Origin: Streptomyces sp. DHE7-1
GTDB lineage: Bacteria; Actinomycetota; Actinomycetes; Streptomycetales; Streptomycetaceae
Assembly (NCBI GenBank): GCA_016432725.1
Contig: JACJDG010000003.1
Coordinates: 868,001-932,000, forward strand
Length of the DNA stretch: 64,000 nucleotides
Direction of reading: 5' to 3'
Position 1 is the stretch's first letter; each line of letters begins with the position of its first letter. Shown here in pieces: positions 8,772-16,946 of the stretch. The position numbers and the translations under genes were made by a program. The notes below the pieces were generated by a model that made no database searches, had not been told where the DNA came from, and saw nothing but the letters and a program-made list of their open reading frames with translations.

Positions 8772-9173
8772 TCAGCGGGCCAGCAGGGTGCGCACCCCCT
8801 GTGAGGTCAGCGTCAGCCCGTGGGCGGAGCTGCCGTCGATGGCGAGGGAGAGGTCCTCCTCGGGCCACTGGGAGGCCAGGGCGCCGAGCGGTATCAGGCG
8901 GTAGCGGGAGATGAACGGCAGCAGCTCGGCCATCGTCCCCTCCGAGGTGAAGACCGGGACGACCGGATCGCCGTCGGCCTGCTCGAGGACGGGCAGCGCG
9001 ACGGTGGAGGAATCGGCGCCCTCCCCGTCCACCGCCTCGTCCGGCACCGGGACGAGCACCTCGCTGTGCGCGAGGGTGTCCAGGGCGATCTGATCCTCGG
9101 CGTTCACGGCCAGCGCGTCGAGCGCCTGTTGGGCCGGCGTGGGCAGATTGTCGTCGTGAGCGGGTGTCTCCAT
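8772..9173 (-). CDS. SseB family protein
   Basis: A 133-residue protein with an SseB N-terminal-type domain: LVPVPDEAVDG, VALPVLEQADGDPVVPVFTS and a short alpha-beta C-terminus. Family members are widespread in Streptomyces and poorly understood. ATG 9173 is chosen because the codons upstream of it are low-complexity and unlike the family. It stands alone and points towards the MarR gene. Confidence 0.7.
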   Translation of the reverse strand: METPAHDDNLPTPAQQALDALAVNAEDQIALDTLAHSEVLVPVPDEAVDGEGADSSTVALPVLEQADGDPVVPVFTSEGTMAELLPFISRYRLIPLGALASQWPEEDLSLAIDGSSAHGLTLTSQGVRTLLAR

Positions 9174-9418
9174 GGCAGATCCCCAGGTAGCGGCGGTACG
9201 GGCACACGGCCGGGGGGCCCGGGCGTGCTCCCGCCTCGCGTACCCGGTTCGGATTCGGGCCATGCGTGCGGATTCCGGGGAGGAGCGGCGGCCGACCGGT
9301 GAGAACGGGCCGGACGGCGGAGAGCGGTCCGGCTCTGAGGACGGCCCCGGACGGGGCGGAACCGGGCGCGACGCGGTCAGGGCGGAGCCGGTAAGGGCAG
9401 GGCCGGTCGAGAGGCCGG

Positions 9419-9600
9419 TCAGGGCAGGGCCTCCGCGAGCACTTCGTCGACGGTGGTCACCCTGATCAGCGGCCGGTACAGGTCCATCGCCCGCACTGCC
9501 CGGGTGTGTGAGTCGTCGTCCGCGCCCGCGCAGGCGTCCGCCGCCAACCAGGACCTCGGTGCCGGCGTCGGCGGCCGCCAGGGTGGTGGACGGCGCGTAC
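9419..9600 (-). pseudogene. Isochorismatase-family remnant (C-terminal fragment)
   Basis: Reading leftward from ~9600 gives STTLAAADAGTEVLV. After one extra base near 9545 the frame continues as ADDDSHTRAVRAMDLYRPL and ends VDEVLAEALP plus stop (TGA at 9421-9419). This matches the C-terminal third of isochorismatase-like cysteine hydrolases. The N-terminal two-thirds with the catalytic Asp-Lys-Cys is absent from the adjoining DNA. I read it as a decayed gene. Confidence 0.55.
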
Positions 9601-9645
9601 CGGGCCCGGCCGACCGGCGGCGGCTCGGCGGCCGGCCGCGGGGGG

Positions 9646-9969
9646 TCAGCGGCCGAACTCCTCCTGGATCGGCGTCCTCGGCTCCTCGCGCAGATGCAGG
9701 GACAGTCCGGGCCTGCCGCCCTCGCGTGCCCGTGCGATCCGCCGCGCGGTGGCTGGGTCGGGGTCCGCGGCCGGGTCCACCCGGACCGACCTGGCGACCT
9801 CCTCGCGGTCGGCCTACCGCTCGGGCGGCATGCCGCGCAGCGCCCGCAGCACCTCTTCCGGTGCGTCGGCGTCCCGGGCCGCCGTCACCAGCCGGTCCTT
9901 CCCGGCGGGGAAGTGGACGCCCCTGATCGCGGCCAGCACGTCGGGAACGGTGGTGCGTGCGCGTGTCAT
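9646..9969 (-). pseudogene. DUF2795 protein interrupted by an in-frame amber codon
   Basis: From ATG 9969 the frame gives 51 residues (GVHFPAGKDRLVTAARDAD, then EEVLRALRGMPPER), then TAG at 9816-9814. It stays open for another 55 codons (ADREEVARSVRVD to PIQEEFGR) and ends at TGA 9648-9646. Both parts together form a normal DUF2795 domain, in which the residue at the stop is usually an aromatic (LPD-x-x-Y). A TAC-to-TAG change explains it. GGAGAC-type purines precede the start. It is either a pseudogene or, less likely, a readthrough case. Confidence 0.65.
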
Positions 9970-10023
9970 GGGGTCTCCTCCTTCGGGTCTCCTCCGCTCG
10001 TCGCGAGTTCCGCCCGCCGACGC

Positions 10024-10087
10024 GTGGCGCCCGCCAGTCCGTGGCGCCCGTCAGTCCGTGGCGCCCGTCAGTCCGTGGCGCCCGTCG
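10024..10087. repeat. 17-bp tandem repeat, ~3.8 copies
   Basis: Unit GTGGCGCCCGTCAGTCC starts at 10024, 10041 and 10058, with a partial copy from 10075. The first copy differs at one base. It lies between the DUF2795 gene and the 48-residue peptide gene. No gene is visible across it. Confidence 0.85.
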
Positions 10088-10136
10088 GCGCGGGCCGCTC
10101 CCGACGAGGTCTGCTCGCCGGTGAGCGCCCCTGTCG

Positions 10137-10283
10137 TCACTGGCCGCCGGCGGAGGCGTCGCGGCCGTCGTCCTCGTCGTCCCGCTCGCCCTCGGCCTGC
10201 GAGGGAGTGGTGCGTGGCGGTTCGGGCCTCGTCACGTCGTCGTTGCGTTCGCCCTCGGCCTGCGAGGGGGTCTGTTCGGTCAT
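10137..10283 (-). CDS. 48-residue acidic peptide with duplicated TPSQAEGER motif
   Basis: ATG 10283 is preceded by GGAGG at a good distance (about 8 bp). The product begins MTEQTPSQAEGERNDD and repeats the block as TTPSQAEGERDDEDD about 20 residues later, ending GRDASAGGQ. It is very hydrophilic and acidic with no membrane segment, and is predicted to be disordered. Function unknown. The codon bias and the repeat at protein level support a real gene. Confidence 0.6.
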   Translation of the reverse strand: MTEQTPSQAEGERNDDVTRPEPPRTTPSQAEGERDDEDDGRDASAGGQ

Positions 10284-10552
10284 GCCGGTACCTCCACACC
10301 TGTCGCGTGCCGGTGCGACGTATCCGAGTACCCGCGGGCACCGGATCCCACGGGAGGAATCGGAGGGAATTTGTCACCGGTCGAGGGCGCGCTCCCTGAT
10401 CAGGCCGGGGTTCGGGACCGTCTCGCGCGCCGTCCGCGTCCGCCTGCCCGCCGACGAGGCGACGGAAGAGGCCGTCGGCCGGCCCCGGGCCCGGCTCTCC
10501 GACATCTCCTGAGAGGCGCGGGCCGCGGCGGTGCCTCGGCCGCCGACCGGGC
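10284..10552. other. Intergenic region, no confident gene
   Basis: Both strands have short open frames at 10370-10515 with acceptable codon use (leftward 43 codons from ATG ~10503; rightward ending at TGA 10512), but none has a convincing start or recognisable family. It may hold remnants, in keeping with the decayed genes nearby. Confidence 0.4.
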
Positions 10553-11168
10553 TCAGACCCCGTCGCGCGTCGCCGCCCGGAGCCTCTCGAACGCGGTGGG
10601 GCGTGGCCGGTCCCGCAGGAAGCCGGCGATGCGCAGGGCGCATTCCCGGGGGGACAGCACGCTGGTGTCCACCTCGACGTCGTGCGGCCCGTGCGCGTGG
10701 ACGTGCTCGTACTGCAGGGCGGCCAGTCCCGGCTGCCGGTCGCCCCGGGCACGCTCCCGGCGCTCCAGTTCGGGCAGGGGGCAGCGGACGGCGACCAGGC
10801 AGGTGTCCCGGGCACCAGGAGGCCGAGCAGGTCGAGCAGGCGCCAGTGGCGGCTGAGCGGGTGGTCCACGACGAGGTTGTTGCCGCCCGCCGCCATCCCG
10901 GCGACCGCGCGGTGGAAGCCCTTGACGGTGCGGTCGATCTCGGCCGGGAGGTCCGCGCCGGCGAGCGGCCGCCCGCCGCGCATGGAGTGGAAGGTGTCGA
11001 CGGGCATGTGGAACCAGGTGCCGTCGAGCACTTCCAGCAGCGCGCGGGCGATGCTCGACTTGCCCGAGCTGGACGTGCCGTTGAGCAGGACGACCGTGCC
11101 CCGGCCGGTGTGCCGGGGATGCGTGCGTGGTCCGGGTCGGCCGGGTGCGGAGCCGCTTCGGTCGCCAT
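10553..11168 (-). CDS. Chloramphenicol phosphotransferase-like P-loop kinase (two frameshifts)
   Basis: The clear domain begins with a Walker A motif, VLLNGTSSSGKSSIARAL, then FHMPVDTFHSMRGG and VVDHPLSRHWRLLDLLG. After a shift it continues as VAVRCPLPELERRERARGDR to the C-terminus, the order seen in CPT-like small-molecule kinases. One base is missing between ATG 11168 and the P-loop (G run at 11115-11118 or C run at 11099-11102) and one at 10807-10809. With both restored the gene encodes ~205 residues. It is either decayed or misassembled. Substrate unknown. Confidence 0.65.
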
Positions 11169-11374
11169 GGGTCGTCCTTCCGTCGGCGAGGGCCCTGGGC
11201 CGGGCGGGGCGCCGTGATCATCGCATCCCGGCGCGTACGACGGCACGAGTGGTGGCGGGGCGGGGCCCTCGGGAGGGGTGGGACGGGCGCGGCTCGCCGC
11301 GACGGCCTGCGGTGGCCTAGTCTGCTGCGCTGGTGACGGCCCGGGCAAGGGGCCGGTTCTTTGGGGTTGGTGGC

Positions 11375-11830
11375 ATGGTCGCTGGTCGGGTGGTGCGGTT
11401 CGACGGATCCCGGGGGTACGGGTTCATCGCTCCGGAGGACGGCACCGAGGACGTCTTCCTGCACGTGAACGATCTGCTCATTCCCGAGCAGCAGCTGCGT
11501 CCGGGGCTCGTGGTGGAGTTCGAGGTCGAGGAGGGCGACCGGGGTCCGAAGGCCTCGTCGGTGAAGCTGCCGGCCGCGTCCGCCGGCCGGCAGGCGGCAC
11601 CGGCCGGGGGCGGCGGCGCGGTGCCCTTCCCGGTCACCCCCAGGCATCCGGACGCCAGGCACCCCGACGGCGACGACCCGCTGTGCGACGTCCTCACCCC
11701 GGACGAGTACCTCCACGAGGTCACCGAGATCCTGCTGGCCACCGCGCCGTCCCTGACCGGGGAGCAGATCCTTCAGGTCCGGCTCGGGCTGCTGCGGTTC
11801 GGCAGGAACCACGGGTGGACCGAGGACTGA
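11375..11830 (+). CDS. Cold-shock-domain protein with C-terminal extension
   Basis: A 151-residue protein. Residues 1-65 are a cold-shock OB fold (GRVVRFDGSRGYGFIAPEDG with the RNP1-like GYGFI, then DVFLHVNDL as RNP2-like). A ~30-residue Gly/Ala/Pro linker follows, then a helical C-terminal ~50 residues. It probably binds single-stranded RNA or DNA. ATG 11375 starts the domain exactly; GTG 11333 upstream is open but unlikely. The extension makes it longer than the ~67-residue CspA type. Confidence 0.85.
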   Translation: MVAGRVVRFDGSRGYGFIAPEDGTEDVFLHVNDLLIPEQQLRPGLVVEFEVEEGDRGPKASSVKLPAASAGRQAAPAGGGGAVPFPVTPRHPDARHPDGDDPLCDVLTPDEYLHEVTEILLATAPSLTGEQILQVRLGLLRFGRNHGWTED

Positions 11831-12052
11831 GACACCGGTCCCGGTCGGGCGCCGTCGCGACGACGGTCTCCGTGCCGGCGAACGCGGCGGCGCGGGTCGT
11901 CACGACCGCGCCGGTGGCGTCGAGTCGGCTTCCGGCCGCCCGGGCTCGTCGCGGAATGACTCGCACGCTCGTCGAGGGCGTCCGCCACCGCGGGAGGCGG
12001 GGCGCCCTCGGCGCGAGCGGCCAGCAGGGTTCCCTTACGGTCCCGGCGCACC

Positions 12053-12936
12053 TCACACGCGGTGCGGGACGACGGCGACCGGGCACCGCGCGTGGTGCAG
12101 CAGGGTGTGGGCGGTCCTGCCGAGCTGCAGGCCGAGGTGGCCCTCGCGCCGCACGGCGCCGACGACGATCAGGTCGGCCTCGGCCGACGCCTCCAGCAGG
12201 ACCCGGTGGGCGGGGCCCTCGGCCGGCCGGCGCTCGATCTCCAGTCCGGGGTGCTCCCGTTCGGTCTCCCGCAGGGCGTCGTCGAGGCCGGCCAGGGCCC
12301 GTTCCTCGCGGGACCGGGCCGCGTCGTCGGCGATCATCATGTGGTCCACCGGCTGCTGTGCCGGGGTGCGCCAGGCCCGGACGGCCGTCAGGGCACAGCC
12401 CCGCGCCTCCGCCTCACGGGCGGCGAACCGCAGGGCGTCGGCGCTGCCCGCCGACTCGCCCACTCCGGCCACGATGCGGCCCAGCGACCCCGCGACGTTC
12501 CGTTCCGCCCCCGGACCACGACGACCGGGCACTCCGCGCGCGCCGCCACCGCGAGGCTCACCGACCCCAGCAGCAGACCGGCGATCTCGCCCCGCCCGCG
12601 TACGCCGGTGACCAGGGCCGAGGCCGTGGGTGCCGCCGCCAGCAGCACCGCCACCGGGTCGGCGGGCAGCACATCGCCGGACACCTTCACCTCCGGTTCG
12701 CGCGCGCGGACGCGTTCCGCGCCGGAGGCGACGATGTGCTGGGCCATGACCTCCTCGGCGGGCCGGCCGGTGCCGAAGGACGGCCGGGCGCCCTCGTAGC
12801 GCTCCCACAGGGAGGCGTGGACCAGGCGCAGCGGCAGCCCGTGCCGCGCCGCCTCGGCCGCCGCCCAGTCGACCGCGAGCAGACTGGGGTCCGAGCCGTC
12901 GACGCCCACGACCAGCGGGAGTTCCATCGTCGCCAT
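12053..12936 (-). CDS. Universal stress protein, tandem domains (frameshifted)
   Basis: Two UspA domains. The first (to ~150) starts MELPLVVGVDGSDPSLLAVDWAA and carries the nucleotide-binding GVRGRGEIAGLLLGSVS. The second has IVAGVGESAGSADALRFAA and ends GHLGLQLGRTAHTLLHHA then CPVAVVPHRV. The frame breaks at G run 12510-12514; one more G restores a ~294-residue protein, the usual tandem size. It is the first of seven such proteins in the window and begins the dormancy island. Confidence 0.88.
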
Positions 12937-13022
12937 CGCCTTCTCCGTCCGGTTGCCGCACCCCCCCTACCGTGACCCCCTTCGCTGCCCCGCCTGCTGT
13001 CGCGCGGTCGCCGCGGCCCCGG

Positions 13023-13922
13023 TCAGGGGCCTGGGCTGATGCGGCGGCCGGTGAGGCGGGTGGGCCGGATCGACACCCACATCTCGCGTTCGCCGCCCGC
13101 CCACGGCTCCCCGTACGCGCCCCCGGCGAGCCGCCGGGCGGCGTCCGGGTCCGTGACGGCTCGCGCGGTGCCCACGGCGAGCACGCTCCAGCCCTGGCTG
13201 AGCGGCTCGTCCAGGTGGTCCACCTCGAAGGCGACCTCCGTGCCCACGGCCGCCGCGGGCAGCGAGCCCGGCGCGGTCCGGAAGGCGATCGCGTCGTCGA
13301 GGATCTCGTAGTTGACCGGCACGACCGCGGGCGACCCGTCGGGCCCCGTCACCGCGACGCGGCCGACGCCGTGCGTGGACAGCAGGGCGCGGCACTCGTC
13401 CGGGCCGAGGTCGCGCAGGCGCGGGTGGAGCAGCGCGTGGCCCTGCCCGGGCGGCCGGTCGGCGCCTCCGCCGCGCAGCGCGGCGACGGTCGTGCCGAGC
13501 GCGTCGGCCAGCCTGACGAGGGTGGCGAGCGTCGGGTCCGCGGGGTGTTCCTCCAGGTAGGCCAGGTAGTCGGGCGACATGCGGGCGCGGCCCGCCGTCT
13601 CCTCCCGGGTGAGCCCGCGCCGCCGGCGCTCCACCGCCACCCGCCGGCCGATGTCGCCGCCTCCCGGGGCGCCGAACGCCGGGACGGCGGCACCGGACTC
13701 CGCCGGGGCCGCGTGACCGGACTGGGGCGCGCCGTGGGCGATGTGGCGGATGTGCGCGTCGGGCCCGGGGAAGACCAGCGACACCTGGTCCGTGTCCGAC
13801 CAGCGCACGTCGTAGGGCGGGGTGCCGTCGTCGTGGTGCAGTCCGACGATCTCGCCGTCGCGCCGGGCGATGCCGGTCGCCGGGCTTTCGACGACGAGCT
13901 GGTCGCCGAGGTGAGCTCGCAT
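13023..13922 (-). CDS. DUF1918 - XRE helix-turn-helix - PPOX-fold fusion
   Basis: A 299-residue three-domain protein. Residues 1-58 are DUF1918 (GDQLVVESPATGIARRDGEI, YDVRWSDTDQVSLVFPG). Residues ~88-150 are an XRE HTH (RRVAVERRRRGLTREETAGR, MSPDYLAYLEEHP, LATLVRLADALGTTVAAL). Residues ~165-299 form a pyridoxamine-oxidase-like split barrel (GVGRVAVTGPDGSPAVVPVN, VAFEVDHLDEPL, GWSVLAVGTA). It likely senses a flavin or F420-type ligand and regulates transcription. It is last in the pncB-DUF1876 operon. Confidence 0.85.
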   Translation of the reverse strand: MRAHLGDQLVVESPATGIARRDGEIVGLHHDDGTPPYDVRWSDTDQVSLVFPGPDAHIRHIAHGAPQSGHAAPAESGAAVPAFGAPGGGDIGRRVAVERRRRGLTREETAGRARMSPDYLAYLEEHPADPTLATLVRLADALGTTVAALRGGGADRPPGQGHALLHPRLRDLGPDECRALLSTHGVGRVAVTGPDGSPAVVPVNYEILDDAIAFRTAPGSLPAAAVGTEVAFEVDHLDEPLSQGWSVLAVGTARAVTDPDAARRLAGGAYGEPWAGGEREMWVSIRPTRLTGRRISPGP

Positions 13923-13938
13923 GGTCGCCGCCCTCTCC

Positions 13939-14226
13939 TCAGAGTGATGCCGTCTTCAGGGTCCCCGGGGCCGGCCCGGGTGTCCCCATGCCCTGGATGT
14001 CCCGTTCGGCGGTCGTCAGCAGCTGCTTGGCCAGGTCGACCATGGCCCGCCCCGCCGCCAGTTCGTCGCCGATCTCCGGTACGTTCGCGTCCGCCGGGTG
14101 GCAGTGAGCCGCCCCTTCGCCGGTGAGCGCCGTGGTGCCGGTGTCCAGCACCACATGTGCCTTCGTCGTCCCCTCGTCGTCCTCGAAGAGGTGGAGGCGG
14201 ACCTTCCACTCAGCCGTGTGCGACAT
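13939..14226 (-). CDS. DUF1876 (dsRBD-fold) protein
   Basis: A 95-residue protein of the actinobacterial DUF1876 family (double-stranded-RNA-binding-like fold): WKVRLHLFEDDEGTTKAHVV at the start, then IGDELAAGRAMVDLAKQL. Members are often found in hypoxia/dormancy regulons of mycobacteria (general knowledge). Start ATG 14226. It lies 12 bp downstream of pncB and 16 bp upstream of the XRE-PPOX gene, so one operon is likely. Confidence 0.88.
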   Translation of the reverse strand: MSHTAEWKVRLHLFEDDEGTTKAHVVLDTGTTALTGEGAAHCHPADANVPEIGDELAAGRAMVDLAKQLLTTAERDIQGMGTPGPAPGTLKTASL

Positions 14227-14237
14227 CGCTTCTCTCC

Positions 14238-15644
14238 TCACCTGGATACCGGCCGGTGGGCCACCGGCCGGTATGGCCCGTGGGCGGTGGATCCCGCGCC
14301 GGGCGGCCGGGGACCGGCGGCGGACATCCGCTCCTCGATGCCCCGCCGGACGTCGGCGGCCAGCGCGGCGAGCCGCCCGGACACCGTCGCGCGGGGCGCG
14401 ACCGGGGCGCGGACGCGGCGAGCGGCGGGCGGCAGCCCGTCCAGGTCTGCGGCGAACCGCGCCCGGCCGTCGTCGAGCGTGGCCGGGCCGCCGGTGCGCC
14501 GCCCGCCGGCCATCACGGTCTCCAGCAGCGGCGTGCCGTCGCCGGGGGGCCGCTCGTCGGCGAGGGCGATCACATCGGCGTACCCGGGGCGGCGGAACAC
14601 CTGTTTGGGGCCGGGCGCCGTCACCTTCGCCGACGACAGCTTCATCACCGGTCTGCCGTCGTACTCCACCATCTTGTAGGCGGAGTCCAGATACGGCGCG
14701 TCGGCCGAGACGCCGACTCGGGTGCCGACGGCGAAGACGTCGATCGGGGCCCCGGCGCGCCTCAGGTCGTCCACCGCGTACTCGTCGAGCCCGCCGCTGG
14801 CGATGATCCGCACCTCCGGCAGGCCCGCGTCGTCCAGGAGGGCCCGGGCACGGACCGCGAGGGCCCCGAGGTCGCCACTGTCCAGGCGTACGGCGGAGCC
14901 CGGCCCGCGGTCCAGGTCGCGCAGGACGCGGGCCGCGACGCGGACGCCGGCCTCGGTGTCGTAGGTGTCCACCAGCAGGGTCAGCGGCCCCGGGTGGGTC
15001 CGGGCGAAGGCGCGGAACGCCTCCTCCTCGCCGGGGAACGCCTCCACGTAGGAGTGGGCCATGGTGCCCACGGCGGGTGTGCCGACGGCCGTGGCGGCGG
15101 CCACGTTGCTGGTCCCGGCGAAGCCGACCAGCGCGCCGAGCCGGGCCGCCTGGAACCCGGCCTGCGGGCCGTGGGTGCGCCGCAGGGAGAAGTCCACGAC
15201 CGGGCGGCCGTCCGCCGCGAGGGCGCAGCGCGCCGCCTTCGAGGCGATCAGCGTCTGGTGGCTGAGCCGGTTCAGCACGTACGTCTCGACGAGCTGCGCC
15301 TCGGGCAGGGGCGCGGTCACCTCCAGCAGGGGTTCGCCCGCGAGCACGATCCGCCCCTCGGGCACGGCCCGTACCCCGCCGGTGAACTCCAGTCCCAGCA
15401 GGGGCCGCAGTTCGTCCGGCGGCCGGTGCAGGGCGGCGGCGAAGTCCTCGACGTCCTCGGGGCCGACGTGCAGGCCGCAGAGGTACTCCAGGGCCGACTC
15501 GAGACCGGCGGCGACCAGGAATCCGCGCCCGGGCGGCAGGTCGCGGACGAACAGGCTGAACGTCGCGGGGCCCGACATGCCCTCCCGCAGGTACGAGAGG
15601 GCCATGGTGACCTCGTACAGATCGGTGGTCGTCGCCTCCGACAT
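14238..15644 (-). CDS. pncB: Nicotinate phosphoribosyltransferase
   Basis: Salvages nicotinate to NAMN with PRPP and ATP, feeding NAD synthesis. The 468 residues include TDLYEVTMALSYLREGM at the N-terminus, FSLRRTHGPQAGFQAAR near 155 (with the catalytic-region His), GTMAHSYVEAF near 197 and VRLDSGDLGALA near 250 for phosphoribosyl binding. The ~40-residue Pro/Arg-rich C-terminus is likely disordered. A perfect island palindrome lies about 70 bp upstream, so NAD salvage is probably part of the dormancy response. Confidence 0.95.
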   Translation of the reverse strand: MSEATTTDLYEVTMALSYLREGMSGPATFSLFVRDLPPGRGFLVAAGLESALEYLCGLHVGPEDVEDFAAALHRPPDELRPLLGLEFTGGVRAVPEGRIVLAGEPLLEVTAPLPEAQLVETYVLNRLSHQTLIASKAARCALAADGRPVVDFSLRRTHGPQAGFQAARLGALVGFAGTSNVAAATAVGTPAVGTMAHSYVEAFPGEEEAFRAFARTHPGPLTLLVDTYDTEAGVRVAARVLRDLDRGPGSAVRLDSGDLGALAVRARALLDDAGLPEVRIIASGGLDEYAVDDLRRAGAPIDVFAVGTRVGVSADAPYLDSAYKMVEYDGRPVMKLSSAKVTAPGPKQVFRRPGYADVIALADERPPGDGTPLLETVMAGGRRTGGPATLDDGRARFAADLDGLPPAARRVRAPVAPRATVSGRLAALAADVRRGIEERMSAAGPRPPGAGSTAHGPYRPVAHRPVSR

Positions 15645-15705
15645 CGGCGTCGCCTCCTCGGCTCCCCCGTCGTCCCACGATCGGTCGGCGGCGGACCCCG
15701 CTCAC

Positions 15706-15721
15706 AGGGCCGAACGGCCCT
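15706..15721. promoter_or_regulatory. Island palindrome (putative DevR/OsdR-type box), pncB promoter
   Basis: AGGGCCGAACGGCCCT: perfect 7-bp arms around AA. It is centred about 70 bp upstream of pncB. The same sequence recurs at 50731-50746. Confidence 0.6.
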
Positions 15722-15801
15722 GCCGTGGCGACGTCCGGCCCCGGCGGCCGGACGGCCCGAGAGCGGCTCCCGCCGGCCGCGGGCGGGCGGACCGGTCCCG
15801 G

Positions 15802-16620
15802 TCAGCTCCGGGGTACGACCGCGACCGGGCACGGCGCGTGGTGGAGCATCGCGTGGCCGATCAGGCCCAGTTGGAGGCCCGGGTGCCCGTGCCGCCGGGG
15901 CGCGCCGACGATCAGCAGGTCCGCGGCGGACGCGGCGTCGAGCAGTTCCCGGCGGGCCGGTCCCTCGATCACCCTGCGGGTCACCGGCACGTCGCCGTAA
16001 CGTTCCGTCAGTCCGCGCAGGGCGTCGTCGAGCACCTGCGCCGGCGGGCGCCGGTGTGCCTCCAGCGCCCAGGAGGGCGCCTGCGCCGTGGCGTGCGCGA
16101 CGGGCGGCGCGGTCCAGGCGTGCACCACCACCAGCCCGCAGTGCCGCACCTGGGCCTCGCGGAAGGCGAAGGCCACCGCCGTGCCGCTGCCCTCGCCGTT
16201 CTCGACGCCTACGACGACGCTGCCGAACGCGGTCCGGCGGTGTTCGGCCGCGCCGCGCACCACGACGACCGGGCACTCCGCCCGGGCCGCCACGGCCAGG
16301 CCGACGGACCCCAGGAGCATCGCGTCGAGATCGCCCAGTCCCCTGGAACCGAGGACCAGCGCGAAGGCCTCGTGTCCCTTGCCGATCAGCGCGCCGGCCG
16401 GGTCGGCGTGCAGCACCTCGCTGGTCACCGGCACCGTGGGGGCGCACCGCAGGACCCGCTCCGTGGCGGCGCCGATCAGGGCGCCGGTGTCCTTGTCCCC
16501 CGGCGTCACGTGCACCAGGTGCAGCGGCACCCCGTGCCGGACCGCCTCGCCCGCGGCCCAGTCCACCGCCGCCAGGCTCGCCTCGGAGCCGTCGAGGCCG
16601 ACCACCAGGGGAACCGTCAC
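15802..16620 (-). CDS. Universal stress protein, tandem domains
   Basis: A 272-residue tandem UspA protein. Domain 1: VPLVVGLDGSEASLAAVDWA and LGSRGLGDLDAMLLGSVGLA. Domain 2: VVVGVENGEGSGTAVAFAF, ending GHPGLQLGLIGHAMLHHAPC. Both domains keep G-x2-G-x9-G(S/T)-like ATP sites, the second one weaker. The start is GTG 16620 with GAGGAGA 6 bp upstream. It is divergent from the next USP gene, sharing a promoter region with an island palindrome. Confidence 0.93.
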   Translation of the reverse strand: MTVPLVVGLDGSEASLAAVDWAAGEAVRHGVPLHLVHVTPGDKDTGALIGAATERVLRCAPTVPVTSEVLHADPAGALIGKGHEAFALVLGSRGLGDLDAMLLGSVGLAVAARAECPVVVVRGAAEHRRTAFGSVVVGVENGEGSGTAVAFAFREAQVRHCGLVVVHAWTAPPVAHATAQAPSWALEAHRRPPAQVLDDALRGLTERYGDVPVTRRVIEGPARRELLDAASAADLLIVGAPRRHGHPGLQLGLIGHAMLHHAPCPVAVVPRS

Positions 16621-16754
16621 CGTCGTCGTCTCCTCTCGGCCCGGCCGTGTCCGGCCCGTGCGGGCCGGCGGACCCGGTCGGCCGGGTCTCCAGCTTCGTA
16701 CGGGACGGGTGCGGCCGCCACGCGGCGGCCCCGGGGCCGGCCGGTCCCCCGGCC

Positions 16755-16770
16755 GGGGCCGTGCGGCCCT
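16755..16770. promoter_or_regulatory. Island palindrome between divergent USP genes
   Basis: GGGGCCGTGCGGCCCT, with arms GGGCCG/CGGCCC around TG. It lies 135 bp upstream of the leftward USP and 177 bp upstream of the rightward one. No gene is visible in the 326-bp gap (16621-16946). Confidence 0.5.
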
Positions 16771-16946
16771 GGTGTCCGCGCGCGGGACGAGGTGTCCTGG
16801 AGTTGAGCCGAGGGCCACGAGGAGACACGGTGAAGCGGAGCGAAACCGCGCACCGTGCAATCAGGGCCCGCGAGAAGCGGGCGGCCCCCGGCTCCACCCG
16901 TGCCGGGGCGCGCCGGGAGGTACAGCCGGCTACCCGGAGGTGTGTC

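Noticed and set aside
11831-12052. A leftward gene between the cold-shock gene and the USP
   Set aside because: Frames such as RRDRKGTLLAARAEGAPPPA look coding for only ~30 codons, lack a continuous frame or start, and match no family I recognise.
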